Of a stretch of 64,000 nt of DNA, positions 29,382 through 39,371 are shown in pieces. Position 1 is the first letter of the stretch, and the number at the start of each line of letters is the position of its first letter. The DNA comes from Thalassotalea loyana (GTDB lineage: Bacteria > Pseudomonadota > Gammaproteobacteria > Enterobacterales > Alteromonadaceae), in the NCBI RefSeq assembly GCF_030161435.1, contig NZ_BSSV01000002.1:124001-188000 (forward strand), written 5' to 3'. Under the pieces are notes generated by a model. It did not search any database. It was not told the DNA's origin and saw nothing but the letters and a program-made list of their open reading frames with translations. Position numbers and translations under genes: made by a program.

Positions 29382-30164
29382 TTAACTATTTTCAGGGTGA
29401 AAAATAACTTTCGGTGAAGCCAATTGATAGCGTTCCAAATAACGCGCTATCGTCGTAAAAGAGGCTGTATTAACACTACCCTTATGATCGTTAAGTGATA
29501 TACCACTAGAGAACATACTTCCCATCGTTAATTTAAAACGGCTAACATGAACTCTTTGTGGTTCAAAATAAGTCTTTGCATTCAGCTTTAGGCGTTTCAT
29601 ATCAGACGTTTGATAAATAGCAGCGTTAATAATATCTAGTGTATGCTCGGTACAATTTTGATATCTCTGATCAAAAGGGTTAGCAACGAGAGAATAGTTA
29701 GCATTATGAAGCGTCGCATTTTGTCCCGAGGCGATCACTTCAATAATTTTCGCTTGTAACTCAGGTGTTGGAATAATAATGCCTGCTTTTAATTCATGTG
29801 CCCCCCAGAAAAAATCGACAGGATAATCGGTGACCAACGAGCTAGTGTCACTATTTTGTGCACTTTGATACAAGTTGTGAATAGCATACCCCTTCGCCTT
29901 TGTACCATCCTCTAAGGTAATTTCTGAATAAACAGCTATCGCAGTATGCGTAAACTCTATTCCTTTAGGTAGTTTATCTTTAGGTTGCCCTATTCGGGCA
30001 ATAATAAAAGCTCTAGCACCTTTTTTAGCTGCGAACTTTTCCACATCTTTAGCAAACTTGGCGATTTCCTGTGGGTCAAATTTTGCTTCGATATTTTGTT
30101 GACTACCGGCATTTACAATACAACTTGTAAACATAAATAAGAAGCTAACTAACAACTTTTTCAT
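29382..30164 (-). CDS. DUF2145 family exported protein
   Basis: The 260-residue protein has a signal peptide (KKLLVSFLFMFTSCIVNAGS). The body resembles DUF2145: ARAFIIARIGQPKDKLPKGIEFTHTAIAVY, YAIHNLYQ, DYPVDFFWGAHELKAGIIIPTPEL and YQNCTEHTLDIINAAIY. The His and Cys in these motifs recall papain-like NlpC/DUF830 folds, but a catalytic role is not shown. The frame could start at 30173, but AGGA sits eight bases before the ATG at 30164, which begins the typical signal peptide. It follows a small secreted-protein gene on the same strand. Confidence 0.82.
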   Translation of the reverse strand: MKKLLVSFLFMFTSCIVNAGSQQNIEAKFDPQEIAKFAKDVEKFAAKKGARAFIIARIGQPKDKLPKGIEFTHTAIAVYSEITLEDGTKAKGYAIHNLYQSAQNSDTSSLVTDYPVDFFWGAHELKAGIIIPTPELQAKIIEVIASGQNATLHNANYSLVANPFDQRYQNCTEHTLDIINAAIYQTSDMKRLKLNAKTYFEPQRVHVSRFKLTMGSMFSSGISLNDHKGSVNTASFTTIARYLERYQLASPKVIFHPENS

Positions 30165-30206
30165 TACATTCATCCTGTTTGCAATTTGACAATTAAAGTA
30201 CCGTTA

Positions 30207-30560
30207 TTACTGCTCTTTCTTCATAGCTTCAGCTGGCGAACGATCAATCGTGATTGTTACTTCGGTAACTTCCAACTCAACTGGCTTTTGTTTCTTTACT
30301 GTTTTACTTGTCACAACTTTTGATAAGCCATCGCCTACCTCAACACTTGCTTGGCCTGCGCTAACTGCAACGCTGCCACCAACAATTAGCGGAACAGCAA
30401 CCACTGCACTTGCTACCTGAGTGCTAGCAATAGAACCATGACCTATTGCTAAAGCAGAATGCTTACTTGCCTGGCTTGCGTGCTCTGAAGAAGGCTCTGA
30501 AAACGCGTTAAATGACGTTACTATTACACCTACAAAAATCGTTTTTAATAAAGTATTCAT
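30207..30560 (-). CDS. Small exported protein of unknown function
   Basis: The 117-residue protein has a signal peptide (MNTLLKTIFVGVIVTSFNAFSE). An Ala/Gly/Val-rich middle (IGHGSIASTQVASAVVAVPLIVGGSVAVSAG) could be a membrane-associated or glycine-zipper-like segment. A charged C-terminus follows. I do not recognise a family. AAGGAATCAAC precedes the ATG. It lies 42 bases upstream of the DUF2145 gene, so the two are probably one transcript. It is divergent from the XRE regulator. Confidence 0.7.
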   Translation of the reverse strand: MNTLLKTIFVGVIVTSFNAFSEPSSEHASQASKHSALAIGHGSIASTQVASAVVAVPLIVGGSVAVSAGQASVEVGDGLSKVVTSKTVKKQKPVELEVTEVTITIDRSPAEAMKKEQ

Positions 30561-30687
30561 GTTGATTCCTTAACAAATAAATTCGGTATTAACGGTAGTA
30601 AGGCGTAGACAATATGTAAACTAAAGCATTTGATGTATTGTTTAAAAGAACCTAAAGTATTAAATATTGATACTTCAAGGGTGAACC

Positions 30688-31431
30688 ATGAGCCAAATCA
30701 AACAAATTTCGACCACACTAAAGCGTTTGTTAAAGCAGCACAACGTTACCTATAAAATGATTGCTGAAGCGCTAGAGATGAGTGAAGCTAATATCAAACG
30801 AATATTCGCCACTAATAATTTCTCCCTAGAGCGACTCGAGCAAATTTGCCAACTGATCAATTTAACCCTGTCCGACCTTTTTTCATTATCTGAGAAGCAA
30901 CAGCAACAGCTCACTGAGTTAACCTTGGAGCAAGAACAAGAGCTGATTGAAAACCCGAAACTTTTATTGGTCGCAGTCTGTGTTCGAGACTATTGGACAT
31001 TCGATGAAATCATTAAACACTACGACATAGATATTCACGAATGCATTCAGTTAATGGCTAAGCTAGATAAAATAAAACTTATTCAGCTATTGCCTAATAA
31101 CAACTATAAATTACTTATTGCTCAGGACTTTCGTTGGATTAAAAACGGTCCACTTGAACGATTTATGGAAAAAGAAGTGTTAAATCGATTTATGGCGAGC
31201 AGTTTTGATGGCGAGCATTGTTTTCGCTTTTATTTACGCGGCAGGTATTCACAAGCATCCATTGGTGTTATCCAGCGCAAACTTAATCAAATAACCAAAG
31301 AAGCGGCAGAGCTAAATATTGAAGATAGTAGCTTACCATTGGAACAGCGAATTCATGCAGGGATGTTATTTGCCATGCGCCCTTGGGAGCCATCTTTATT
31401 CGAACAATTTAGAAGGCCGATAGCCGAATAA
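30688..31431 (+). CDS. XRE-family helix-turn-helix transcriptional regulator
   Basis: The 247-residue protein has an N-terminal XRE-type helix-turn-helix at about 8-60 (LKQHNVTYKMIAEALEMSEANIKRIF, then LERLEQICQLINLTLSDLF). A larger helical domain of unknown type follows. AAGGGTGAACC precedes the ATG. It is divergent from the small exported protein and DUF2145 genes with 127 bases between, so it may control them; this is inference. A 29-base palindrome follows the gene. Confidence 0.82.
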   Translation: MSQIKQISTTLKRLLKQHNVTYKMIAEALEMSEANIKRIFATNNFSLERLEQICQLINLTLSDLFSLSEKQQQQLTELTLEQEQELIENPKLLLVAVCVRDYWTFDEIIKHYDIDIHECIQLMAKLDKIKLIQLLPNNNYKLLIAQDFRWIKNGPLERFMEKEVLNRFMASSFDGEHCFRFYLRGRYSQASIGVIQRKLNQITKEAAELNIEDSSLPLEQRIHAGMLFAMRPWEPSLFEQFRRPIAE

Positions 31432-31446
31432 AGGATAAGTTAACAA

Positions 31447-31475
31447 CCAAAAGTTTATTATTAATAAACTTTTGG
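31447..31475. repeat. 29-base palindrome after the XRE gene
   Basis: The arms CCAAAAGTTTATTA/TAATAAACTTTTGG are perfect around a single central T. It lies 15 bases after the stop. No T tract follows, so it may be a terminator-like stem or an operator. Confidence 0.65.
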
Positions 31476-31583
31476 TGTAATAAACCTACCCTTTCAACAA
31501 TTGAGTTTACTTATTTACACCATCCCCCAATACTTAAAACCGTTAATTCAACGATTGAACAAACGAACTTTTAAGGAATGATG

Positions 31584-31970
31584 ATGAATAACAAACCAAC
31601 CAAACCATTTGTAATTACTTGTATTGCCATGTTGATTGCGGGCACTAGTGCTTTTGTTATTGGCTTGATGAATGCAACGATGGAGCTAAATGAGAAAGGG
31701 TATTACTTCGCTATTTTGATTTTCGGCTTGTTTTCATTCGTCTCACTTCAAAAAACAGTTCGCGATAAACTGGAAGGACAAACAATTTCGAAAGCTTATA
31801 GCATTATGTGTTGGGTATCATCAGCAGCCGCTGTTGCTTTACTCGCCATAGGCTTAGTTAATGCAGATCTGCAGCTAAGTGAAAAAGGGTTCTACGCTAT
31901 GGCTTACTTACTAAGCGGCTTTGCTGCAATCACAGTGCAAAAGAATGTTCGAGATATTCAAAGCGCTTAG
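31584..31970 (+). CDS. YiaA/YiaB-family inner membrane protein
   Basis: The 128-residue protein has four membrane helices arranged as two copies of the yiaA/B two-helix domain. Each copy carries an LxEKGYY/F-type turn (LNEKGYYFAILIFG and LSEKGFYAMAYLLSG) and ends in xKxVRD. Function is unknown in the family. Three ATGs lie in a row at 31578; only the third, at 31584, has a proper six-base distance from AAGGA, so it is used. It ends in a strong terminator shared with fdx. Confidence 0.88.
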   Translation: MNNKPTKPFVITCIAMLIAGTSAFVIGLMNATMELNEKGYYFAILIFGLFSFVSLQKTVRDKLEGQTISKAYSIMCWVSSAAAVALLAIGLVNADLQLSEKGFYAMAYLLSGFAAITVQKNVRDIQSA

Positions 31971-31984
31971 TCGCTAAACTAAAT

Positions 31985-32020
31985 AAAAAAAAGGGAGTAA
32001 CTTACGTTACTCCCTTTTTT
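31985..32020. terminator. Bidirectional terminator between yiaA/B-like gene and fdx
   Basis: The 11-bp stem AAGGGAGTAAC/GTTACTCCCTT with a 4-base loop is flanked by an A tract on the left and a T tract on the right. It ends both convergent genes. Confidence 0.92.
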
Positions 32021-32033
32021 AATCTAATAAACT

Positions 32034-32372
32034 TTAGTGATTCTCTGACACCAAATTCACGGTATATTTAGGAATCTCAACAACCAAGTCTTCGTCTTCT
32101 ATAATTGCCTGACAACCAAGGCGAGACTCAGGCTCTAAACCCCACGCTTTATCAAGCATATCGTCTTCTAACTCATCACTCTCTTCTAGTGAGTCAAAAC
32201 CTTCACGAACAATCATGTGACAGGTAGTACATGCACAAACTTTCTCACACGCATGCTCAACATGAATATCATTTTTAAGTGCTACATCAAGTAAACTCTC
32301 GCCTTTTTCAGCTTGTACAACCGCACCGTCTGGGCATAGCTCATCATTTGGTAAAAATATAATTTGTGGCAT
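32034..32372 (-). CDS. fdx: ISC-type [2Fe-2S] ferredoxin
   Basis: The 112-residue adrenodoxin-like ferredoxin has cysteine ligands in CEKVCACTTCHM and RLGCQAI, the spacing used by Isc ferredoxins. It supplies electrons for iron-sulfur cluster assembly on IscU. It is the last gene of the isc operon, 3 bases after hscA. Unlike in E. coli, no iscX follows; a terminator comes directly after. Confidence 0.95.
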   Translation of the reverse strand: MPQIIFLPNDELCPDGAVVQAEKGESLLDVALKNDIHVEHACEKVCACTTCHMIVREGFDSLEESDELEDDMLDKAWGLEPESRLGCQAIIEDEDLVVEIPKYTVNLVSENH

Positions 32373-32375
32373 AGT

Positions 32376-34250
32376 TTAAATCTCGTCGACTGAATGACCT
32401 GAAAGCGCCGTTCTAATAGAAGAATCCATACGACGCTCGGCAAACGTTGCCGTTTGTTGGTTAACTTGTTCTATCGCTGCTTCAATTGCATCAGTATCAC
32501 TACCTTGGCTAATTGTTGCTAGCTGGCTAATTGCTTGTTTAATGTCCGCAAGCTCTGTTGCAGATAGTAGCTTTGAATCGGCTTCTAGTGCTGATTCAAT
32601 GGCTTCAATAACTCGTGCTGCTTCAACTTGTTGCTCTTTAAGCATACGTGCTTCGATATCCGCTTTTGCGTTTGACATTGAGTCTTTGAGCATTTGTGCA
32701 ATTTGAGTCTCTTCAAGACCAAATGATGGTTTTACAACAATCGACGATTCAACGCCTGTTGATTTTTCCATTGCACTCACTTCTAACAAGCCATCAGCAT
32801 CAACTTTAAAAGTCACGCGAATATGCGCTGCACCAGCAGCCATTGGCGGAATATCGCGTAATTCAAAACGCGCTAAAGAACGACAATCATCAACTAATTC
32901 TCGCTCACCTTGCAAAACGTGAATTGCCATCGCCGTTTGACCATCTTTGAATGTGGTAAACTCTTGCGCTTTTGCAACAGGGATTGTGGTATTACGATCG
33001 ATAACTTTCTCTACCAAACCACCCATTGTTTCTAAACCAAGTGATAAAGGAATGACGTCGAGCAACAACATGTCTGAATCAGGCTTGTTACCAACTAAGA
33101 CATCAGCTTGAATAGCTGCACCAATGGCAACAACTTTATCTGGGTCAATTGATGTTAACGGGGCTTTCTTAAAGTATTTTTCTACTTCAGCACGCACTAA
33201 AGGCACACGCGTTGAACCGCCAACCATGACTACCTCTTCAACCATGTCCGTTGATAAGCCAGCATCTTTTAATGCTCGGCGACATGCACGAAGTGTTTTG
33301 GTAACAAGCGATGAAATAAGTGCTTCAAATGTCGCTTTTGAGATTGTTTCTTGCCAATTAGAGCCATTGTCTAACGTTAATTCGACTAGCGCGTCATTTG
33401 CATTTGTTAACGCCTCTTTCAGCGCTCTAGCTTGAACAGCTAACTGGCGCTCCATTGATGGAGAAAGCGGACGAGCTAAACCAGCTTTATCGATTAAATG
33501 TTCAGCAAGTGCAACATCGAAATCATCACCACCTAGCGCTGAGTCTCCGCCGGTAGCCAAGACCTCAAAGACGCCTTTATTAAGACGTAAAATCGAAATA
33601 TCAAACGTACCACCACCCAAGTCATAAACAGCAATCACGCCGTCAGTGTGGCCATCATGAGCAGTATCTAATCCATAAGCAACGGCTGCAGCTGTCGGCT
33701 CATTCAATAATCGTAAAACATTTAAACCCGCAAGCTTTGCTGCATCTTTTGTACTTTGACGTTGTGCGTCATCAAAATAAGCAGGTACGGTAATAACAAC
33801 CCCCTCAAGCTCACCACCTAATGATGCTTCAGCACGTGCTGACAGAGTCTTAAGAATCTCGCTAGAAACCTGAACGGGATCAACTTCACCTTTACGCGTA
33901 ATCAGTGTCGGATGATTTTCCTTGCCCCCAAACTCATAAGGCAGAGACGGGTATTTAGCTTGAATATCACTCAAACCGCGGCCAATTAAACGTTTCGCCG
34001 AAACAATCGTATTTTGCGGATCGGCAATACTTTTTGCTTGAGCAGCTGCGCCAACAAGTACTTCATTTTCTTGATAGCTAACAATCGATGGAACAATATC
34101 CGTGCCATCAGCATCGGTGAGAGTTTTTGGTAGACCACTTTGAACGCTGGCGACAAGAGAATTAGTTGTACCTAAATCAATCCCGGCAGCTAAACGGTGC
34201 TCATGAGGAACAGTACTTTGTCCAGGTTCTGCAATTTGTAATAAGGCCAT
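32376..34250 (-). CDS. hscA: Fe-S assembly Hsp70 chaperone HscA
   Basis: This 624-residue Hsp70 has the nucleotide-binding signatures [24 protein letters not shown] and [12 protein letters not shown] substrate-binding domain and a helical lid follow. HscA releases clusters from IscU after recognising its LPPVK motif, which is present in the IscU encoded here. It lies 31 bases after hscB, in the normal order hscB-hscA-fdx. Confidence 0.96.
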   Translation of the reverse strand: MALLQIAEPGQSTVPHEHRLAAGIDLGTTNSLVASVQSGLPKTLTDADGTDIVPSIVSYQENEVLVGAAAQAKSIADPQNTIVSAKRLIGRGLSDIQAKYPSLPYEFGGKENHPTLITRKGEVDPVQVSSEILKTLSARAEASLGGELEGVVITVPAYFDDAQRQSTKDAAKLAGLNVLRLLNEPTAAAVAYGLDTAHDGHTDGVIAVYDLGGGTFDISILRLNKGVFEVLATGGDSALGGDDFDVALAEHLIDKAGLARPLSPSMERQLAVQARALKEALTNANDALVELTLDNGSNWQETISKATFEALISSLVTKTLRACRRALKDAGLSTDMVEEVVMVGGSTRVPLVRAEVEKYFKKAPLTSIDPDKVVAIGAAIQADVLVGNKPDSDMLLLDVIPLSLGLETMGGLVEKVIDRNTTIPVAKAQEFTTFKDGQTAMAIHVLQGERELVDDCRSLARFELRDIPPMAAGAAHIRVTFKVDADGLLEVSAMEKSTGVESSIVVKPSFGLEETQIAQMLKDSMSNAKADIEARMLKEQQVEAARVIEAIESALEADSKLLSATELADIKQAISQLATISQGSDTDAIEAAIEQVNQQTATFAERRMDSSIRTALSGHSVDEI

Positions 34251-34281
34251 AATGGGGCTCGGTGTAACAATCTAGTATCAA

Positions 34282-34809
34282 CTACATATCGAAAAGTTGA
34301 TCTTCAATGCGATCAAGTTCAATTTGTAGTTTTTGGTAAAATTTTAATTTTCGTAAACTTTCAGAAGCAGCAAGATTGTCTTCATCAGTTTGGCTCGCTA
34401 TTTGTACTTGCATCTCAGTAAATAGCGATTGATATTCACTATCTAATTCTTGGCTAGCAGCAAAAAGTGCATCATCTGGGTCACTCGCGTGCTTGACATC
34501 TTCAAGTAACTCACGCAGTTCCATTTGACGCATTAAAAACATGGTGTCTTTAAATGTACTTTGCTCATCTGGCATCTCAACACCACGAAGCTCAAGCATA
34601 TACTGCGCTCTCGCGAGTGGAACTTTAAGTGTCTGATAAGCATCATTGATCATGGAAGATTTTTGCACCGCTAATAGTTGCTCCTGCTGTGAAGCATGAG
34701 CGAACTTATCAGGGTGCATAGATTTTTGAAGGCGTTGAAAAACATCAGCGAGTTGTTTTTCATCAAGGGTAAAACTTGGTGTTAAACCAAATAACTCAAA
34801 ATAATTCAA
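34282..34809 (-). CDS. hscB: Fe-S assembly co-chaperone HscB
   Basis: The 175-residue protein has an N-terminal J domain with HPDKF near residue 32 and a C-terminal helical domain that binds IscU. It stimulates HscA ATPase and delivers IscU. The start is a TTG (34807-34809) with GTGGAG five bases upstream. The first residues NYFELFGLTPSF match the family start, so the unusual start codon is credible and may keep expression low. Confidence 0.93.
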   Translation of the reverse strand: MNYFELFGLTPSFTLDEKQLADVFQRLQKSMHPDKFAHASQQEQLLAVQKSSMINDAYQTLKVPLARAQYMLELRGVEMPDEQSTFKDTMFLMRQMELRELLEDVKHASDPDDALFAASQELDSEYQSLFTEMQVQIASQTDEDNLAASESLRKLKFYQKLQIELDRIEDQLFDM

Positions 34810-34838
34810 GTTAACTCCACGTTTTGGTAAAAGGCTGA

Positions 34839-35162
34839 TTATACGTTGAAACTTTCACCACAACCACACTCGCCTTTTGCGTTAGGGTTGGTGAATTTGA
34901 AACCTTCGTTTAATCCTTCTTTGACAAAGTCTAATTCTGTACCTGCAAGATGTACCAAGCTTTTCGCGTCAATAATGATATTTACACCATCAATAGTATA
35001 AAGTTCATCATCTTCATTTAACGTATCTACGAACTCTAGTACGTATGCTAAGCCTGAACAGCCTGTGGTCTTGATACCAAGGCGCAAACCAAGGCCTTTA
35101 CCTCGGTTTGCTAAAAACGTACTAACTCGCTCGTTAGCCGCTGGTGTCATGGTTACTGCCAT
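34839..35162 (-). CDS. iscA: Iron-sulfur assembly protein IscA
   Basis: The 107-residue A-type carrier has the three conserved cysteines in TTGCSGLAY and GECGCGESF. It binds iron or clusters and passes them to targets, especially [4Fe-4S] proteins. It follows iscU by 6 bases in the isc operon. Confidence 0.96.
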   Translation of the reverse strand: MAVTMTPAANERVSTFLANRGKGLGLRLGIKTTGCSGLAYVLEFVDTLNEDDELYTIDGVNIIIDAKSLVHLAGTELDFVKEGLNEGFKFTNPNAKGECGCGESFNV

Positions 35163-35168
35163 TGTAGC

Positions 35169-35552
35169 TTAACCTTTTTGCTTCGCTTGGTAGTCGTCGA
35201 TTGCTGCTTTGATTGCATCTTCAGCTAAAATTGAACAGTGAATTTTTACTGGAGGTAATGCTAACTCTTCAGCAATCGCTGTGTTCTTAATTTCAGCAGC
35301 TTCTTCAATTGACTTGCCTTTAACCCACTCAGTAACAAGTGAACTTGAAGCGATTGCACTACCACAACCATATGTTTTGAATTTTGCGTCTTCAATAATA
35401 CCTTCGTCGGTAATTTTTAATTGAAGTTTCATTACGTCACCACACGCTGGTGCACCCACCATGCCTGTTGCAACTTGTGGATCGTTTTTATCCATAGAAC
35501 CAACGTTACGTGGGTTCTCATAGTGATCAATTACTTTTTCGCTGTACGCCAT
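35169..35552 (-). CDS. iscU: Iron-sulfur cluster scaffold IscU
   Basis: The 127-residue scaffold has the three cluster cysteines in GAPACGDVM, TYGCGSAIA and KIHCSILAEDAI. The LPPVK motif recognised by HscA directly precedes the last one. It assembles [2Fe-2S] clusters using sulfur from IscS. It lies 26 bases after iscS. Confidence 0.97.
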   Translation of the reverse strand: MAYSEKVIDHYENPRNVGSMDKNDPQVATGMVGAPACGDVMKLQLKITDEGIIEDAKFKTYGCGSAIASSSLVTEWVKGKSIEEAAEIKNTAIAEELALPPVKIHCSILAEDAIKAAIDDYQAKQKG

Positions 35553-35578
35553 AATATTCTCCTCAATGCACTAATGGA

Positions 35579-36793
35579 TTAGTGCGCTACCCACTCAACT
35601 GAATCTAAATCAACACCATCTTGGAACATTTCCCAAAGCGGTGACATTTCACGTAAATGACCGATTGATCTTTGAATTAAGTCAATAGCGTAATCAATTT
35701 CTTCTTCAGTCGTGAATCGACCAAAACTAAAACGAATAGAGCTGTGTGCTAACTCATCATTTAAACCTAACGCTCGTAATACATACGAAGGTTCTAAACT
35801 TGCAGATGTACATGCAGAACCAGATGAAACGGCTAAATCTTTAAGCGCCATAATTAGCGACTCACCTTCAACAAAGTTGAAGCTAACATTTAAGTTACCT
35901 GCATAACGTTTATCAAAGTCACCGTTCACAAATACTTGTTCCATGTCTTTAATGCCGTTCCATAAACGGTCACGCATTGCTGTCACATGAGCTAAATCTT
36001 GTGCCATTTCTTCTTTCGCGATACGACATGCTTCACCGAAACCAACGATTTGGTGTGTTGCTAAAGTACCACTGCGCATACCGCGCTCATGGCCACCACC
36101 GTGCATTTGCGACTCTAAACGAATACGTGGCTTACGACGCACGTACAATGCACCAATACCTTTTGGACCATACATTTTGTGTGCTGAAATCGAAAGTAAG
36201 TCGACTTTCGTTGCTTGTACGTCTACTGGAATCTTGCCAACAGATTGTGCAGCGTCAACGTGAAATACGATTTTGCGACTACGACATAATTCGCCAATCT
36301 CATTGATGTCTTGAATAACACCGATTTCATTGTTCAAATGCATGATAGAAACAAGTACTGTGTCATCGCGCATCGCCGCTTCAAGCTTAGTTAAATCAAT
36401 TAAGCCGTTCGCTTCTGGGTCTAAATACGTTACTTCAAAACCTTGGCGCTCTAATTCACGACAAGTGTCTAACACTGCTTTATGTTCAGTTTTGCAGGTA
36501 ATAATGTGCTTACCTTTTTTACTGTAAAAGTTAGCTGCGCCTTTGATTGCTAAGTTGTCTGATTCAGTAGCACCTGACGTAATAACTATTTCACGTGGAT
36601 CTGCATTGATAAGATCTGCAATTTGGTTACGTGCAATATCAACCGCTTCTTCTGCTTGCCAACCAAACTTATGAGAACGAGAAGCTGGGTTTCCATAAAA
36701 ACCGTCGGTGGTCATATACTGCATCATTTTTTCGGCAACGCGTTTGTCAACAGGCGTGGTTGCTGAATAATCAAGATAAATAGGAAGCTTCAT
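35579..36793 (-). CDS. iscS: Cysteine desulfurase IscS
   Basis: The 404-residue PLP enzyme has the same length as E. coli IscS. The PLP lysine is in [14 protein letters not shown], and the catalytic cysteine loop is [22 protein letters not shown]. The N-terminus [12 protein letters not shown] is typical. It takes sulfur from cysteine for IscU and for tRNA thiolation. It is the second gene of the isc operon after iscR. Confidence 0.97.
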   Translation of the reverse strand: MKLPIYLDYSATTPVDKRVAEKMMQYMTTDGFYGNPASRSHKFGWQAEEAVDIARNQIADLINADPREIVITSGATESDNLAIKGAANFYSKKGKHIITCKTEHKAVLDTCRELERQGFEVTYLDPEANGLIDLTKLEAAMRDDTVLVSIMHLNNEIGVIQDINEIGELCRSRKIVFHVDAAQSVGKIPVDVQATKVDLLSISAHKMYGPKGIGALYVRRKPRIRLESQMHGGGHERGMRSGTLATHQIVGFGEACRIAKEEMAQDLAHVTAMRDRLWNGIKDMEQVFVNGDFDKRYAGNLNVSFNFVEGESLIMALKDLAVSSGSACTSASLEPSYVLRALGLNDELAHSSIRFSFGRFTTEEEIDYAIDLIQRSIGHLREMSPLWEMFQDGVDLDSVEWVAH

Positions 36794-36831
36794 TGACTAA
36801 CTTTCTCCAAACTAATTTCACGCAGGTTTAA

Positions 36832-37335
36832 TTACCAGTTGTGAATAATATTTTTTGTTTCAATTACCGACTTATGTGAGTTTTCTTGCATTTGCTCATG
36901 CTGCTCATCTTGACGTTTTGAAACAGATTTAACATCTCTTTGTTCTACGAGCTCTGACAAAGTGATGCCTTGTAAAAATTCTTCGATTCGATTGCTTAAA
37001 TCAGACCATAATGTGTGTGTTAAGCATTGGTGACCTCCTTGGCAGTTACCTTGGCCTAAACACTTAGTAGCATCTACGCTTTCATCAACCGCACTGATCA
37101 CATCAGCGACAGCAATTTGTGCTGAGCATTTTCCTAATTTATATCCACCGCCAGGGCCTCTGACGCTGTTAACTAATCCGTGTTTTCTTAAACGCGAAAA
37201 CAACTGTTCTAAGTAGGAAAGTGAGATTCCTTGGCGTTCAGATATATCCGCCAAAGGCACAGGCCCAGAGGACGCGTGGATAGCGACATCAAGCATGGCT
37301 GTAACGGCGTAACGCCCTTTAGAAGTCAGTTTCAT
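36832..37335 (-). CDS. iscR: Iron-sulfur regulator IscR
   Basis: The 167-residue Rrf2-family winged helix ([17 protein letters not shown]) has the three cluster cysteines in [16 protein letters not shown] (about 92-104). IscR with a [2Fe-2S] cluster represses its own operon. The C-terminal 25 residues are longer and more charged than in E. coli. It is the first gene of the operon and lies downstream of two good IscR palindromes and a near-consensus promoter. Confidence 0.96.
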   Translation of the reverse strand: MKLTSKGRYAVTAMLDVAIHASSGPVPLADISERQGISLSYLEQLFSRLRKHGLVNSVRGPGGGYKLGKCSAQIAVADVISAVDESVDATKCLGQGNCQGGHQCLTHTLWSDLSNRIEEFLQGITLSELVEQRDVKSVSKRQDEQHEQMQENSHKSVIETKNIIHNW

Positions 37336-37362
37336 AATTTGCCTTTAGTAAATTGCCGCGCA

Positions 37363-37390
37363 ATTATATATATCCTAGTAAATTAGTCAA
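37363..37390 (-). promoter_or_regulatory. iscR promoter
   Basis: On the - strand, TTGACT (37385-37390) and TATAAT (37363-37368) are separated by 16 bases. The promoter is close to the sigma-70 consensus. It lies about 28-55 bases upstream of the iscR start codon. Confidence 0.8.
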
Positions 37391-37394
37391 ACAA

Positions 37395-37419
37395 ATACCC
37401 GAGTTATTTACTCAGGTAT
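37395..37419. promoter_or_regulatory. IscR type 1-like binding site, proximal
   Basis: A 25-base site with arms ATACCCGAGT/ACTCAGGTAT (one mismatch) fits most positions of the IscR type 1 consensus. It lies 4 bases upstream of the iscR -35, a position suited to autoregulation. Confidence 0.72.
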
Positions 37420-37445
37420 TTTAGAGATGAAATTATGAAAGGTCA

Positions 37446-37470
37446 ATACTTGACTAAATTAATCAAGTAT
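37446..37470. promoter_or_regulatory. IscR type 1-like binding site, distal
   Basis: A 25-base site with perfect arms ATACTTGA/TCAAGTAT matches the IscR type 1 consensus at nearly all positions. It lies 14 bases after the cysE stop and 26 bases from the proximal site. Confidence 0.75.
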
Positions 37471-37484
37471 TATTTTTTGGCATA

Positions 37485-38291
37485 TTATATTTGAGGATCA
37501 AATTCATCAACAATGCTTTGACGTCGCTTCGCGGCTTGCTTCTCATCTTCAACAAACTCGCCGACTCTAAGCTCCGGTAAAGCTTCTGGACACACATCAC
37601 CACCCAAACGGTTAACTTCCTCACATAAAGATGCGACTTTATTGTCCATTAAATGCATGTGATCAAGCATGCGTCCTATCGCTTTCGCAACCGGATCTGG
37701 GTTATCGGCTGACACTGCGTATGCATCAAAACCAAATTTCTCAGCGGCTTGCTCACGCTGTTTGGTTTGCTTGTCTTTGTTTGGATTGACAATCTTCCCT
37801 GGTATACCTACGGCCGTCATATTATCAGGAACATCTTTTACAACAACCGAGTTAGAACCCACTTTACCGCCCTTACCAATAGTAATAGGGCCAAGTACTT
37901 GAGCACCTGCGCCAATGACTACGTTATCCATTAAGGTCGGATGGCGTTTACCCGCTTTCCATGAAGTACCACCTAATGTTACCCCTTGGTATAGCGTCAC
38001 ATCATCACCAATTTCTGCAGTACCACCGATCACGACGCCCATACCATGGTCTATGAAAAATCGACGGCCAATCGTTGCCCCAGGATGAATTTCAACACCT
38101 GTTAGCCAGCGAGCGATAGTCGAAAACGTTCTCGCTAACCACTTTAAGTCCCATTTCCAGAGTTTATGACTTAGTCTATGAACCCATACGGCATGTAAAC
38201 CAGGATAATTGGTTAATACTTCAAATACCGTTCTTGCAGCGGGATCTCTATCAAAGACACTATTAATATCTTCTTTGATACGACTAAACAT
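37485..38291 (-). CDS. cysE: Serine O-acetyltransferase (isc-linked CysE)
   Basis: The 268-residue protein has a short N-terminal helical part ([28 protein letters not shown]) and a left-handed hexapeptide beta-helix with [22 protein letters not shown]. It makes O-acetylserine, the precursor of cysteine, which IscS then consumes. It is the type found upstream of iscR in many proteobacteria. A charged C-terminal tail of about 90 residues is longer than usual. AAGGAAAAAAT precedes the ATG. Confidence 0.93.
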   Translation of the reverse strand: MFSRIKEDINSVFDRDPAARTVFEVLTNYPGLHAVWVHRLSHKLWKWDLKWLARTFSTIARWLTGVEIHPGATIGRRFFIDHGMGVVIGGTAEIGDDVTLYQGVTLGGTSWKAGKRHPTLMDNVVIGAGAQVLGPITIGKGGKVGSNSVVVKDVPDNMTAVGIPGKIVNPNKDKQTKQREQAAEKFGFDAYAVSADNPDPVAKAIGRMLDHMHLMDNKVASLCEEVNRLGGDVCPEALPELRVGEFVEDEKQAAKRRQSIVDEFDPQI

Positions 38292-38319
38292 ATTTTTTCC
38301 TTAAGGGACTATAACCCTA

Positions 38320-39072
38320 CTATTGTTCGTTTTTCTTCGCAGCTTTTTCAACTGACGCTAAAATGCCACGCATCATTTTTACTTCTTTGACATCTGGGCG
38401 AGCACGATTCAAGAAGCGACGTAATTTGGTCATAACAAGGCCAGGGTGGCTAGGGACAATAAATCCGGTTGCTTTTAACGCTTGTTCAAAGTGTTCAAAC
38501 ATGCGTTCAGTCTCTTCGACAACCGGGTACTCGACCTCATCATTGTTCTCATTTTTATATTGCGCATTCTCTTGAGCTAAAAATGCCATACGTACTTCAT
38601 AACTTAATGTTTGTACTGCCATTGCTAAATTCAAGGAGCTATATTCTGGGTTCGCTGGAATTTGCACGTGAAAATGACATAGCTGTAATTCTTCGTTTGT
38701 TAAACCAGAACTTTCACGACCAAATACCAACGCTACAGGGTACTTCGGCGCTTCTTCTATCATTTTTTCACCGCAGTTACGTGGCTCTAACATAGGCCAT
38801 GGCAACGTACGTGAACGTGCACTCGTACCAACAACTAAACCACAATCTTTTACGGCTTCTTCTAATGTATCAACAACCGTTAAATCTGCTAATACGTCTG
38901 TAGCTCCAGCGGCTAAAGCTTGTGCCTGACCATTTGGCATTTCTATTGGATCAACTAAAACTAGGTTTTTCAACCCCATAGTTTTCATTGCGCGAGCTGC
39001 GCTACCAATATTACGACAATCAGAAGTGTTTACTAAAACGATGCGAACTGAATCTAATAATGAATTTGACAT
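38320..39072 (-). CDS. trmJ: tRNA (Cm32/Um32) 2'-O-methyltransferase TrmJ
   Basis: The 250-residue SPOUT-class methyltransferase has [24 protein letters not shown] at the N-terminus, [14 protein letters not shown] and the knot region [22 protein letters not shown]. It methylates position 32 of several tRNAs. It precedes cysE and iscR, the conserved gammaproteobacterial order, and is divergent from suhB. Confidence 0.94.
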   Translation of the reverse strand: MSNSLLDSVRIVLVNTSDCRNIGSAARAMKTMGLKNLVLVDPIEMPNGQAQALAAGATDVLADLTVVDTLEEAVKDCGLVVGTSARSRTLPWPMLEPRNCGEKMIEEAPKYPVALVFGRESSGLTNEELQLCHFHVQIPANPEYSSLNLAMAVQTLSYEVRMAFLAQENAQYKNENNDEVEYPVVEETERMFEHFEQALKATGFIVPSHPGLVMTKLRRFLNRARPDVKEVKMMRGILASVEKAAKKNEQ

Positions 39073-39371
39073 TTATAACTATCTAGATGGCTAAACTTAA
39101 TTAGCATTTTACCACAGAACCTTAACGCTGTTGTGAAAAAATATCAGCCTTTTTACCTCTCTTTTACTATGGCGATTCATTCTGAATTAGTTGATTTACT
39201 TATAAGACAACATTGCTAACGTCAAAAAACCTACCAACTGGTTACAAAATGATGGTCGATTATCTAAATTCTTTCTGCTACAATGCGCGCCGCTTTCGCT
39301 GCTAAAGATATTTTAGGGCGTTATTGCGTTGTTCTTTTACATGCTGTTTTACAAATTTTATAGGTGATTAT

